Below, in pieces: positions 1-8,151 of a stretch of 64,000 bases of DNA. The stretch's first letter is position 1, and each line of letters opens with the position of its first letter. The notes under the pieces were generated by a model that saw only the letters and a list, made by a program, of their open reading frames with translations, made no database searches and was not told the origin of the DNA. A program made the translations under genes and the position numbers. Origin of the DNA: Phenylobacterium zucineum HLK1 (GTDB taxonomy: Bacteria; Pseudomonadota; Alphaproteobacteria; Caulobacterales; Caulobacteraceae); the NCBI RefSeq assembly GCF_000017265.1, contig NC_011143.1:1-64000 (forward strand), written 5' to 3'.

Positions 1-1086
1 ATGCGGGTGGCGCACGCTTTGCGCGCGCGTGACGGCGAGGAGTTCGCCAAGCCCGGCAATCTCGTTGAGGTCCGGTTCGTCAAAGGCCAGTCGCTGAGCC
101 TGACGGCGTCGCGGCTCCTGGCCCTGATGATCCTGACAGCGGGCGGCGACGCCTGGCGGCCCGTGGCGCACAAGATGCGCAAATCCGACATCCGTCGCGG
201 CCACAAGGGCAACGAGCGCATCGCCGACATGCTCGAGGAGCTTCATCGCACCCTCTTCGCCATCGATGATCTGTCCTGGCGGGGTCGTAAGGCGACGAAG
301 CGCTTTCCGTTGATCCAGTCGTCACGCGAAGAGGTCGAGGAGGACGGGGGCGAGCGGGGTTGGATCGAATGGGAGTTCACCCCTGACGCGCGCCGGCTCA
401 TCAAGGAGTCGGAGACCTACGCGGTGTTGAACCGCCAGGCGGTGCTGGGCTTCCGTTCGACCTACGCCCTCAGGCTCTACGAGATGGGCGCCCTGCGGAT
501 CCATCGACGGCAGTCCACCTGGCGCGGGGACATGACCGCCTTGAGGGCCGCCTTCGGCATTGCGCCCGAACTCTACAAGGACTTCGCGCAGCTGCGGCGC
601 AAGGTGCTGGAGCGCGCCAAGGCGGAGATCGACCAGCTCGCCCACTTCACCGTGGACTGGCGCGAGATCCGCCGCGGCCGGGCTGTCGTGGAGATCGAGT
701 TCTTCTTCCTGCCGAAGGATGCGCCCGAGCAGCTTGCCACCGTAGCTGAGAACGAACGTCATTCAGCGGGACGCCGCGCTCGGCGGGAGTATGCGGTCGA
801 GGTGGTGGTCCCCGCAACGGCTCTGCCGGAGCCGGCCGCTGTGCCGGCGCGCGTGAAGGCGCCTTCGCCGCCCGCCTCAGACGGCTTCCCGGAGGGCTCG
901 ATCCGCTGGTCCAAGCCGTTCGCCGAGATCGCGCGGGTTCATGGCGGGGGCTGGGATCTCGACCTGATCGCAGGCGCCTACCGCGAGCAGATGGGCGAGC
1001 GTCTGACGAAGCTCTCGGGCGCCAAGCTCGTGAAGTCCTGGACCGGCTTCTGCCAAGCGTTCGCCGCGCGTCGGGGGCGCCCCTGA
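1..1086 (+). CDS. Plasmid replication initiator, Rep_3 (RepB/RepE-like) family
   Basis: This 361-aa protein probably binds the plasmid origin and starts replication. Two winged-helix-like halves can be recognised. The first is about residues 25-125 (SLTASRLLALMILTAGG onward). The second is about residues 150-245 (YALRLYEMGALR, then FAQLRRKVLERAKAEIDQ and a VDWREIRRGR..VEIEFFF strand), which matches the Rep_3 pattern. A linker rich in Ala, Pro and Val and a C-terminal segment of about 70 aa follow, and I cannot assign them. The ATG is base 1 of the window, so either the molecule was numbered from this gene or the true start lies outside. The palindrome cluster and parAB directly downstream fit a replication/partition module. 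Confidence 0.8.
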   Translation: MRVAHALRARDGEEFAKPGNLVEVRFVKGQSLSLTASRLLALMILTAGGDAWRPVAHKMRKSDIRRGHKGNERIADMLEELHRTLFAIDDLSWRGRKATKRFPLIQSSREEVEEDGGERGWIEWEFTPDARRLIKESETYAVLNRQAVLGFRSTYALRLYEMGALRIHRRQSTWRGDMTALRAAFGIAPELYKDFAQLRRKVLERAKAEIDQLAHFTVDWREIRRGRAVVEIEFFFLPKDAPEQLATVAENERHSAGRRARREYAVEVVVPATALPEPAAVPARVKAPSPPASDGFPEGSIRWSKPFAEIARVHGGGWDLDLIAGAYREQMGERLTKLSGAKLVKSWTGFCQAFAARRGRP

Positions 1087-1093
1087 GCTGCAA

Positions 1094-1956
1094 TTGTACG
1101 GGTGCAATTGCCGCGCGCCCTCGCCTGCCCTCGTTCACGCGTGGCTGGCCGCACCGAGGCTCGGCATCCAAAGCTCCGGCGCGAGCCTTCCGTCCGGCCT
1201 GCATTATTCCGCCGCGTGCTTCAGGTTCGCGTCGGGCGGAAGCTTCCGACAGCGAGACAGGGGCGCCAGATGATCTGAGCCGTCGGTCACGTTGCGCAGC
1301 CAGACCGTGTCACGATCGACCGCGACTACCTCGAAATGCGGGTAGAGGTTCTCGCCGCATCGGACCTGGTCTCCAGGTCGAATGTGTTGAGGGCCGTTAG
1401 GTTCGGGATGGATGGAGAAGACGTGTGAATAGCTGGAGGGGAACATACTGACCTCCGGCCAAATATGGGGTGGCGGGCGGGACAATGACAGGGCGCAAGT
1501 CCCCCGGGAGCGGGGTCGGGGCGTGCCCAGATGGCAGGATCGCCCGAATTGCACCGGTGCAAGAGCGGGCGATCTAGGCGCCCCCAGGCGGTCAGGGGCC
1601 GCGAGACTGGCGTTCAGTCTCCAAGGGCCACCGCTGCCATCTCGGCCAGGGCGATGCGTTGGCGAGCACGCCTAAGCCTGTTTCCAGTAGGCTTCGGCAG
1701 AGACGTGATTGCACCGGTGCAATCACGCCTTGGCGGCTCGGGAGAAGAGTGGCTCAGGCCTCGATCATCACCCAATTGCACCCGTGCAATCCGGACCTGC
1801 CCACGGCGCGAGGCAAGGAAAATCGATGTTGCTGCTTCTACGCCGGCGCGATGGCGACGATGCGGCCGGTCATGAGCCGGCGGATCGCTGGGCCCAACAA
1901 GGGCGCCGGCTGCGGCGACAGGCGCGGAGAGGTCGGCCTCGCTTGCACCGGTGCAA
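1094..1956. repeat. Cluster of five 14-bp palindromes TTGCACC(G/C)GTGCAA, candidate centromere (parS) or origin sites
   Basis: Copies lie at 1094-1107 (one arm degenerate, TTGTACGGGTGCAA), 1549-1562, 1709-1722, 1776-1789 and 1943-1956. A sixth lies at 3542-3555. The copy at 1709-1722 extends to a perfect 24-bp palindrome (1704-1727). Spacing is irregular, unlike classical iterons. Apart from the small gene at 1204-1446, I see no convincing gene between 1087 and 2277. The position between the initiator and parA, plus the extra copy between parA and parB, suggests ParB-binding sites. Binding by Rep cannot be excluded. Confidence 0.7.
1204..1446 (-). CDS. Small hypothetical protein (80 aa)
   Basis: The frame from the ATG at 1446 gives a soluble 80-aa protein with a compact, beta-rich look (RPGDQVRCGENLYPHFEVVAV, then RDTVWLRNVTDG). 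The segment PGDQV....FEVVAVD..TVWLR resembles small SH3-like or barrel proteins common on alphaproteobacterial plasmids, but I do not recognise the family. The reading frame continues upstream, but that part looks non-coding and holds one of the palindromes. It stands alone on the minus strand between rep and parA. No function is proposed. Confidence 0.5.
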   Translation of the reverse strand: MFPSSYSHVFSIHPEPNGPQHIRPGDQVRCGENLYPHFEVVAVDRDTVWLRNVTDGSDHLAPLSRCRKLPPDANLKHAAE

Positions 1957-2096
1957 TTCTTCGGCCGCGCTTACGGCCAATTCGCCGTTGGGGAGGTGCT
2001 GCACGCCTGTGCTCTACGCTTGGCCCCCACGAGGTCAGCCCGAAGGTGCCACGAGGGAATCGGCCTAAGCTCCACGCTCAGCTTGGCTGGTAAGAT

Positions 2097-2112
2097 GGGG
2101 CGCTGACGCCCC
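2097..2112. terminator. GGGGCG-CTGA-CGCCCC hairpin upstream of parA
   Basis: A perfect 6-bp GC stem with a 4-nt loop lies in the non-coding stretch before parA. It is followed by more C and G rather than a T run. It could be a weak terminator or simply a structured element of the partition control region. Confidence 0.3.
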
Positions 2113-2168
2113 CCGGGAGGTCAGGATGACGTCTCGTCAACATGCCAGAATCGGGCTTTCCTTGCCGA

Positions 2169-2247
2169 CCAGCGTTAACGACTGGTTTACCAAGCGAAAA
2201 TACACCGTCTTGCCGGCAGCTTTCGCTTTTCTGCGCCCGATGCGCAG
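2169..2247. promoter_or_regulatory. parA upstream region with nested inverted repeats (candidate operator/promoter)
   Basis: This stretch is visibly richer in A/T than its surroundings and carries three inverted repeats. They are ACCAG/CTGGT around CGTTAACG (about 2169-2187), AAGCGAAA (2192-2199) paired with TTTCGCTT (2221-2228), and CTGCGC-CCGAT-GCGCAG (2231-2247) followed by ATTTT. ParA proteins with an N-terminal DNA-binding domain, like the one encoded next, usually autorepress through such sites. The role here is inferred from position. Confidence 0.45.
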
Positions 2248-2277
2248 ATTTTCGAAAGTGGCGAGGAGGCCTAGCTG

Positions 2278-3483
2278 ATGTCGACCAACCTGGCGGAAAC
2301 CCCTGCAGCCTCCCTTGCGGGTCCGGTGGCCCAGCTGGCCCGCCGGGCGACGGCGGTCGTATCCAACCTTCGCGATACGGCGAGGGCCGCCCGGTCGGGC
2401 GCCCGACGCGAGCCGACGTTCTCCATCAGCGAAGCTGCGCGGCTGGTCGGCCGCACACCTGCGGCGATCCGTGAGGCGGAGAAGGACGGCCGGCTGCCCG
2501 AGCCGCCGAGGACCGAGACCAATCGGCGGGTCGGCTACACCCTGGCCCAGGTCAACGACATGCGCGGCGTGTTTGGCACGCGGCCCTGGCGTGCGCCGGA
2601 CGATCCCTGCGCAGTCATCGCTGTGCAGAACTTCAAAGGCGGGGTCGGCAAGTCGACCCTCTCCGTCCATCTCGCCCAATACCTTGCCATCCAGGGCTAC
2701 CGTGTCGCGCTGATCGACTGCGACAGCCAGGCTTCGGCGACCACGCTCTTCGGCTACGTGCCCGACCTCGACCTGGGCGAGGACGAGACCCTCTACCCAT
2801 TCCTTCGCTACGAGGAGATGACCTCCCTCGACTATGCGCTGAAGAAGACGCATTTCGACGGGCTGGAGCTCATCCCCGCGAACCTGCGCCTCTTCCAGTC
2901 CGAGTACGAGCTGGCGGCGCGCATGGCGCGGGGAGGGGGACGTCTGCTGGATCGGCTCGCTCAGGGAATCGCTTCCGTCGCCGACCGGTTCGACGTGGTG
3001 ATCCTCGACCCGCCGCCGGCGCTCGGAGCCATCTCCCTGTCGGTTCTGCGCGCCGCGAACGCCCTGGTGGTGCCCGTGCCGCCGACGGTCATGGACTTCT
3101 CCTCGACGGCCGCCTTCCTGGCGATGCTGGATGAGACGCTGGAGGAGCTGGCGACCCGCGATCTCGCGCCGGCCCTGAACTTCATCCGCGTCGTGGCCTC
3201 CAAGGTTGACGAGAACAAGTCAATGCAGAAGGAGCTCATCGCCCTGATGCGGCAGGTGTTCGGCCACGTGATGATCCGGACGCCGCTCAAGGACTCGGCC
3301 GAGATCGACAACGTCACCGCCCGTCTGATGACGGTCTATGAGCTCGACGGCCCCATGACCAGCAAGGCCGTGCGTGATCGCTGCCTGACCTATCTCAACG
3401 GCGTAAACGACGAGATCCTGGTGGATATCCGGGCGACCTGGCCCAGCCATGCGGGACGCCTTCGCAAGGAGGGCTTGGCATGA
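2278..3483 (+). CDS. parA: Plasmid partition ATPase ParA with N-terminal MerR-like HTH
   Basis: This 401-aa ParA of the large (type Ia) class moves plasmid copies apart using ATP and ParB-parS complexes. A MerR-like helix-turn-helix lies at about residues 47-100 (FSISEAARLVGRTPAAIREAEKDG). The deviant Walker A is KGGVGKST at about 120-127, followed by a CDSQ switch and VILDPPPALG (Walker B region). The ATG follows a gaggaggcc ribosome-binding sequence. The N-terminal HTH is typical of ParA proteins that also repress their own operon, and inverted repeats lie just upstream. parB follows after one palindrome. Confidence 0.93.
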   Translation: MSTNLAETPAASLAGPVAQLARRATAVVSNLRDTARAARSGARREPTFSISEAARLVGRTPAAIREAEKDGRLPEPPRTETNRRVGYTLAQVNDMRGVFGTRPWRAPDDPCAVIAVQNFKGGVGKSTLSVHLAQYLAIQGYRVALIDCDSQASATTLFGYVPDLDLGEDETLYPFLRYEEMTSLDYALKKTHFDGLELIPANLRLFQSEYELAARMARGGGRLLDRLAQGIASVADRFDVVILDPPPALGAISLSVLRAANALVVPVPPTVMDFSSTAAFLAMLDETLEELATRDLAPALNFIRVVASKVDENKSMQKELIALMRQVFGHVMIRTPLKDSAEIDNVTARLMTVYELDGPMTSKAVRDRCLTYLNGVNDEILVDIRATWPSHAGRLRKEGLA

Positions 3484-3541
3484 GGGCATCTATTAAGCGC
3501 GCCCCTGCCCACGGGGTGCAAAAGGCCTCGCACATCAGAAA

Positions 3542-3555
3542 TTGCACCCGTGCAA
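3542..3555. repeat. Sixth TTGCACCCGTGCAA palindrome, between parA and parB
   Basis: The 14-bp core is identical to the copy at 1776-1789 and sits 59 bp after the parA stop, just before the parB ribosome-binding sequence. A copy inside the par operon supports recognition by ParB or ParA. Bound ParB here could also affect parB translation or transcription. Confidence 0.65.
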
Positions 3556-3577
3556 TCGCGCCGGGGAGGGAACGGCG

Positions 3578-4597
3578 ATGAGCAAGAATCGCGGCTTTGC
3601 CGCCGGCTTGGCCGGCGCGCTGGACGACATCGAGGCGCCGCCGCCCGAACCTCAGGGCCGGCTCGGCATCGGCGTGCTCGCCGGACGGAGCAATCGTCTG
3701 GCCGAGCTGGCCTCGGGCGCCGTCGTGGCCAGGACCCTGGAGCAAGTGGACCCCGCGCGCTGCCGGATATGGGCGGAGCATAACCGCGACTACGCCCGTC
3801 TCGACGAGACGCGCTGCGGCGATCTGATCGAGAGCCTGAAAGCTCAGGGCCGCCAGGAGATGCCGGCCATCGTCCGGCGGGTGAAGGACGACCCCGCGTA
3901 CGACTTCGAAGTCATTTGCGGGGCTCGCCGCCACTGGTCAGTGAGCTGGCTGCGGGCGCACAACTACCCGGAGTTCCGGTTTCTCGTCGAAATCCGCGAG
4001 ATGACCGATGAGGAGGCTTTCCGGGTCTCCGACCTGGAGAACCGCGCGCGAGACGACCTCAGCGACATCGAGCGGGCGCGTGACTATCTCCGCGCCCTTG
4101 ATCGCCATTACGAGGGCCGCCAGAAGACCATGGCCCAGCGCCTCAACGTCTCCGAGGCCTGGCTCAGTCGCTACCTGGACCTGGCGAGGCTGCCGGGCGA
4201 CTTGGTCGCGGCCTTCCCGGATCCGCACGCCCTGCGCATCAAGCACATCACCTTCCTGAAGCCGCTGCTCAAACCCGACGATCGCCGGACGCGGGTTCTT
4301 GAAGCCGCGCGCGAGCTTGCGGAGCGGGGAGGGGAGGGCCTGTCGCCCCAGGACATCATCCGAAGGCTCGCACGGGCCGCGGACGCCCCCAAGAAGTCAG
4401 GATCCCCCAAGAAGTCAGGATCGGCCGAGCCGGCCGTGGTGCGCAACGCCGCCGGCGCGCCGGTCCTGCGCGTCGATGGGCGCAGGCGCAGGGAAATCCG
4501 CCTCACGCTCCTGACGGGCGCCGGCGCGACGCGCCAGGACGCGGAAGCCGCGCTTCGCGACCTCCTGGACCAGCACTGGCCTGCGACGACTGGCTGA
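3578..4597 (+). CDS. parB: Plasmid partition protein ParB
   Basis: The 339-aa centromere-binding partner of ParA. The ATG at 3578 is preceded by GGGGAGGG. An upstream TTG in frame (3542) falls inside the palindrome and is less likely. The N-terminal ParB/Srx-type domain is seen around ESLKAQGRQEMPAIVRR and ICGARRHWSVSWL. A central HTH follows (KTMAQRLNVSEAWLSRYLDLARLP). Near the C terminus an 18-bp tandem duplication encodes PKKSGSPKKSGS in a linker, before a short basic C-terminal domain. The palindromes TTGCACCSGTGCAA are the obvious candidate binding sites. Confidence 0.9.
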   Translation: MSKNRGFAAGLAGALDDIEAPPPEPQGRLGIGVLAGRSNRLAELASGAVVARTLEQVDPARCRIWAEHNRDYARLDETRCGDLIESLKAQGRQEMPAIVRRVKDDPAYDFEVICGARRHWSVSWLRAHNYPEFRFLVEIREMTDEEAFRVSDLENRARDDLSDIERARDYLRALDRHYEGRQKTMAQRLNVSEAWLSRYLDLARLPGDLVAAFPDPHALRIKHITFLKPLLKPDDRRTRVLEAARELAERGGEGLSPQDIIRRLARAADAPKKSGSPKKSGSAEPAVVRNAAGAPVLRVDGRRRREIRLTLLTGAGATRQDAEAALRDLLDQHWPATTG

Positions 4598-4606
4598 CCC
4601 AGCCGG

Positions 4607-5104
4607 CTAATCCGCCCGCGCCGGCGCGTTTAGCCCCAGCCGCGCTTTGCGAGCCGCCGATTCCGCGGGCGCGTAGTGGCCGCCGGAGAATTTCGGCCAG
4701 TCCACCGCCAGACCGGCCGCCACCACCTGCTCGGCGAGGTCCTCACCCGCCGCGCCCTGGCATCGCGCGACAATCCGGTCGTGCGAGCGCCCGCCCGTAT
4801 CTATGCAGCGGACCGGCCCTTGGCTCAGAAGTTCGGACATCAGGCGGGTGGCTTGCCGGCCGAGCGGCGTGTCCGCCTCAGGCGCGTCGATGCCCCAGAG
4901 CCGGATGCGTGTCGGACCTAGCGCCAGGGTGTCGCCGTCGATCGGCCGCGCGGGGCCGGCCAGCGGGGGCGGGGAGGGGGCCGCGGCCGAGATGTCCCGG
5001 GTCAGCTGCGGACCGACCCAGACCGCGAGGAGCCCGAAACTCGCGAGGAACAGCAGGCCGCCCGCTGGACTCGCACGCCGTGCATGGCCCAACTTAGGAA
5101 TCAT
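4607..5104 (-). CDS. Membrane-anchored or exported staphylococcal-nuclease-like (SNase) protein
   Basis: About 165 aa. A hydrophobic segment (GGLLFLASFGLLAVWVGPQL) near the N terminus works as an anchor or signal. The SNase fold follows: IDGDTLALGPTRIRLWGIDAPEADTP carries the calcium and catalytic residues (D..T, R, D.PE), and DRIVARC supplies the second conserved Arg. Such thermonuclease-like proteins are frequent near plasmid transfer regions, where their role is unclear (cell-envelope DNA processing or nucleotide scavenging). The ATG at 5104 is chosen; a GTG at 5119 is an alternative. It converges with parB. Confidence 0.8.
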   Translation of the reverse strand: MIPKLGHARRASPAGGLLFLASFGLLAVWVGPQLTRDISAAAPSPPPLAGPARPIDGDTLALGPTRIRLWGIDAPEADTPLGRQATRLMSELLSQGPVRCIDTGGRSHDRIVARCQGAAGEDLAEQVVAAGLAVDWPKFSGGHYAPAESAARKARLGLNAPARAD

Positions 5105-5229
5105 TCGCAAATTAACCACGCCAGAGTATTGCCGCCGTAGCGCAACCCAGGGTACATCTTGTTTGTCGGCACAGCCGATGGGGTTGGAGGCTTCAGTCGC
5201 GCCGCGTGCGCCGGCGCAGGAGCTCGTCC

Positions 5230-5988
5230 GTGCTGCGTCCAGAGCATGATATCGCTCGCAGAGCCTTCGACACCATCAACGACGCCCAGCAGGTCGAGAG
5301 TATCCCAGAGCTTGAGGCGGTGTTCGCCAAGACCCTGGAGCCGCTGGGCGTCGACGTCTTCGTGGGCGTTCAGATCGCAGACCCGCTGCGCGAACGTCAC
5401 GTGGAGGTGACCTTCGGGCGCACCCACGCGGCGTGGCAGGCGCATTACGAAGCCCAGGGCCACGCGGCGCGAGATCCGATCGTGCGGGAGATGCTGCGCT
5501 CGACCGAGCCGCTGTTCTGGAGCGACCTTCCCGCGCGGCGTGGCGCGCTCAAGCCCGACGAAGCCCGTGTCATGGAGGAGGCCCGCTCCTTCGGCCTGAA
5601 CGAGGGTCTTATGACGCCGCTGCACCACGTCGACGGCTCTGTCTCGGCGGTGCTGATGATGGGCGAGCGCCTCGCGTCGGACGCGCCGGATACGCGCGCG
5701 GCCCTGCACCTGCTGTCGATCTACTACGGGTCTCTGGCGCGCAAGCTGCGGCAGAGGAACGACGGCGGCGAGCCCCAAAAGGCCAAGCTTAGCGCTCGGC
5801 AGATCGAGTGCTTGCGCTGGGCCCGTGAAGGCAAGAGTTCCTACGTGATCGGCCAAATCCTCAGCCTTTCCGCCCGCACCGTGGACGAACACCTGGCGAG
5901 CGCGTGCCGGAAGCTTGGTGTCCATACCCGAATGCAGGCCGTGGCGCAGGCCCTATTGCTCGGGCTGCTGGAAACGACAACCCCGTAG
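5230..5988 (+). CDS. LuxR-family quorum-sensing transcriptional regulator
   Basis: 252 aa. The N-terminal autoinducer-binding domain contains the conserved W..HY and DP signature (AAWQAHYEAQGHAARDPIV), which in TraR/LasR contacts acyl-homoserine lactone. The C-terminal GerE-type HTH is clear (KLSARQIECLRWAREGKSS, then LSARTVDEHLASACRKLGV). GTG 5230 is chosen because AGGAG lies 8 nt upstream. The longer frame from 5206 lacks a ribosome-binding site. It sits directly before a luxI-type synthase gene and the type IV secretion operon, so it probably links conjugation to cell density, as TraR does on Ti plasmids. Confidence 0.88.
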   Translation: MLRPEHDIARRAFDTINDAQQVESIPELEAVFAKTLEPLGVDVFVGVQIADPLRERHVEVTFGRTHAAWQAHYEAQGHAARDPIVREMLRSTEPLFWSDLPARRGALKPDEARVMEEARSFGLNEGLMTPLHHVDGSVSAVLMMGERLASDAPDTRAALHLLSIYYGSLARKLRQRNDGGEPQKAKLSARQIECLRWAREGKSSYVIGQILSLSARTVDEHLASACRKLGVHTRMQAVAQALLLGLLETTTP

Positions 5989-6055
5989 ACTTGCGGGGTC
6001 GCCCGTTTGCGGCGGCCCGCACAACCATCGGCTGAACCCACACCGAGGTCCGCCG

Positions 6056-6766
6056 ATGAAGGTCCACATCGTCACCGCCGCCAACCGCGACCGCTACGGC
6101 CGGGAGCTCGACCAAATGCACCGGCAGCGGCACGAGGTGTTCGTCGGCGGTCTCGGGTGGACCGAACTGGCGCGGCGGGACGGGCTGGAGCGAGACCAGT
6201 TCGACGACGTCTCCGCCGTCTACCTCCTGGCCATGGAGAACGGCGATGTCCAGGGCAGCCTGCGCCTGCTGCCCACCTGGCGCCGGTGCATGCTGACCGA
6301 ATGCTGGCCCCAGTCCGTGACGCGCGGCCAGGCTCCGCGCGGGCCCGGCGTGTGGGAATGGACGCGCTGGTGCCCGGGCACCCTTGCGCGCCCCAAGACC
6401 CTTGTGCGGGCCCGTCGGGCCCTGATCCTCGCGGCGCTGGAGTTCGCGCGCAGCCGCCTGATCGAGACCTACCTCACCTACTGCGACACGAAGTTCCTGG
6501 GTCAGCTCGTGGAACTGGGCTGGTCTCCGGAGCCGCTGGGCCTTCCGCAGCCCTACGGGCAGGGCCAGGCCGTCGGGGTCGCGTGGCCCGTGGAGGAGGA
6601 CCTTCTGGAGCGCACCCGGGCGCTCTTCAACGTCCGCGACCCTGTCGCGCTGGAGGTTCCGGCGAGAGGCCGCTTCTCGGCGCCGGTTTGGATGCTGGAG
6701 CAGCTGCTGGAGGCTCAACCGGACGCCGAGGTCACCTCGCCGCTCACCACCAGGCTGGCGGCCTGA
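6056..6766 (+). CDS. Acyl-homoserine-lactone synthase, LuxI family
   Basis: 236 aa. LuxI-family enzymes make acyl-homoserine lactones from S-adenosylmethionine and acyl carriers. Conserved residues are visible: R.RHEVFVGGLGW (Arg, Phe, Trp), DQFDD (two Asp), GSLRLLPT (Arg), and WEWTRWCP (Glu and Arg). The protein is longer than typical LuxI (about 200 aa) because of a C-terminal tail that includes VWMLEQLLEAQ. It lies 67 bp downstream of the luxR-type gene and 19 bp before virB1, so read-through from quorum genes into the transfer operon is plausible. The signal chain length cannot be read from sequence. Confidence 0.87.
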   Translation: MKVHIVTAANRDRYGRELDQMHRQRHEVFVGGLGWTELARRDGLERDQFDDVSAVYLLAMENGDVQGSLRLLPTWRRCMLTECWPQSVTRGQAPRGPGVWEWTRWCPGTLARPKTLVRARRALILAALEFARSRLIETYLTYCDTKFLGQLVELGWSPEPLGLPQPYGQGQAVGVAWPVEEDLLERTRALFNVRDPVALEVPARGRFSAPVWMLEQLLEAQPDAEVTSPLTTRLAA

Positions 6767-6785
6767 GCCGAGGGGAGGGGGACCG

Positions 6786-7448
6786 ATGCTCATCGAGCTT
6801 TCCGCGGCCCTGGCTCTGGCGCAGCAGTGCGCGCCTGGCGTCGCACCTGAGACGTTGCTCTCGGTCGTCCGCACCGAAAGCCGATTCAACCCCCTCGCCA
6901 TCAACGTCAACAGCGGGGTGAGACTGGCTCGCCAGCCGCGCAGCAAGGCCGAGGCCGTGCGCATGGCCGAGACCCTTCTGCGCACGGGCGCCAACTTCGA
7001 CCTCGGCCTTGGCCAGATCAACAGCAAGAACCTCGGCTGGCTGAAGCTCTCCATCGAAGACGCTTTCGAGCCCTGCGCCAACCTGGCGGCGGCCGGACGC
7101 GTCCTGCAGGCGAACTATGCGACGGCGTCGCGCAACTTGAGCGACCCGCAGGGCGCGCTCCGGGTGGCCCTCTCCCTGTACAACACCGGGGACGCTGGCC
7201 GCGGCTTCCGGAACGGCTACGTGGCGAAGGTCGAAGCGTCCGCCAAGACCGTGGTCCCGGCGATTGCTGTCGCGGCGCCCGCGCTCGCGGCCGACCAGCC
7301 GGCTGATCCAGCGCCTGCCCTGGCGGAGCCCCCAACGGCTGCAGTTCGACTGACGGCCGAGCCGCCGCCCCCACCTAGCTGGGACGTCTTCGCGCGCCAG
7401 GCCGGCGGCGAGCGCCTGGTGTTCGGCGGACAGCCGCAGGTGCGCTGA
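6786..7448 (+). CDS. virB1: VirB1-like lytic transglycosylase
   Basis: 220 aa. It cuts peptidoglycan to let the type IV secretion channel assemble. The SLT-type catalytic glutamate is in VVRTESRFNP (about Glu31), with the later GLGQINSKNLGWL motif typical of VirB1. The C-terminal third is rich in Ala and Pro. A classical signal peptide is not obvious. GGGAGGGGG precedes the ATG. It is the first gene of the virB operon and virB2 follows after 25 bp. Confidence 0.9.
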   Translation: MLIELSAALALAQQCAPGVAPETLLSVVRTESRFNPLAINVNSGVRLARQPRSKAEAVRMAETLLRTGANFDLGLGQINSKNLGWLKLSIEDAFEPCANLAAAGRVLQANYATASRNLSDPQGALRVALSLYNTGDAGRGFRNGYVAKVEASAKTVVPAIAVAAPALAADQPADPAPALAEPPTAAVRLTAEPPPPPSWDVFARQAGGERLVFGGQPQVR

Positions 7449-7473
7449 CGTGATCGAGAAAGGGAGATCATCC

Positions 7474-7803
7474 ATGAAGACCTTGGCCGCCTCGAGCGGT
7501 GGAGCCCTGCGGCGCTACGGCGCTATCGGGCTGATGGCGGGGCTCTTGAGCCTCGTCCTGTTCGAACCGGCGCTCGCCCAGACCGCGGGTTCGAACGTCG
7601 AGGGCTTCCTGCAGAACATCGTCGACTTGCTGACGGGCAACATCGCGCGGCTCATCGCGATCATCGCCGTGGTGCTCCTAGGCTTCAGCGTCATGTTCGG
7701 CCTGCTCGATGTCCGCCGCGCCGGCGTGGTCATCCTCGGGATCGTCGTCGTCTTCAGCGCTGCCTGGGTCGTGGGGCAGATCACCGGGGGGGCGGTCGCC
7801 TAG
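7474..7803 (+). CDS. virB2: VirB2-like pilin (major T4SS pilus subunit)
   Basis: 109 aa. A long signal peptide ends at about LFEPALA|QTAG, and two hydrophobic helices follow (NIARLIAIIAVVLLGFSVMFGLL and GVVILGIVVVFSAAWVVG). This is the standard VirB2/TrbC prepilin layout. The ATG at 7474 is favoured over 7450 because AAAGGGAGA lies just upstream. It sits between virB1 and virB3. Confidence 0.9.
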   Translation: MKTLAASSGGALRRYGAIGLMAGLLSLVLFEPALAQTAGSNVEGFLQNIVDLLTGNIARLIAIIAVVLLGFSVMFGLLDVRRAGVVILGIVVVFSAAWVVGQITGGAVA

Positions 7804-7815
7804 GGAACGTGCGCT

Positions 7816-8151
7816 ATGCCGGACGAGCCGCTCACTGAAGACATGCTGTTCCTGGCCTGCACCCGCCCGGCGATGCTGCTCGGCGTGCCGCTGGAGGCCA
7901 TGAGCGTCAACATGATCCTCACCGGGCTGATCTTCCTGGCCGGCGGCACGCCCCTCTACCTGCTCAGCGGCGTCGTGCTGCACGTCCTGTTCCGGGCGAT
8001 CGTCAAGAACGACCACAACGCCTTCCGGGTGCTGTTCATCTGGTTCGACACCAAGGCCCGCGCCCGCAATGGCGGCTGGTGGGGCGGCAGTTCGATCGCG
8101 CCGCTCCCCGTGCGCCGCCGCTACCGTCCGGAGGAGGTCGCCCATGGCTGA
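7816..8151 (+). CDS. virB3: VirB3-like T4SS membrane protein
   Basis: 111 aa with the VirB3 pattern: a short cytoplasmic start with TRPAMLLGVPLEAM, then two close hydrophobic segments (MILTGLIFLAGGTPLYLL and GVVLHVLFRAI). The basic tail (VRRRYRPEEV) overlaps the start of virB4 by 8 bp. Members help assemble the inner-membrane complex and are often fused to VirB4; here they are separate. Confidence 0.88.
   Translation: MPDEPLTEDMLFLACTRPAMLLGVPLEAMSVNMILTGLIFLAGGTPLYLLSGVVLHVLFRAIVKNDHNAFRVLFIWFDTKARARNGGWWGGSSIAPLPVRRRYRPEEVAHG

Noticed and set aside
1659..2093. Open frames of 119-144 codons between rep and parA on the plus strand
   Set aside because: They run through the palindromes, lack ribosome-binding sites and have composition typical of random open frames in high-GC DNA.
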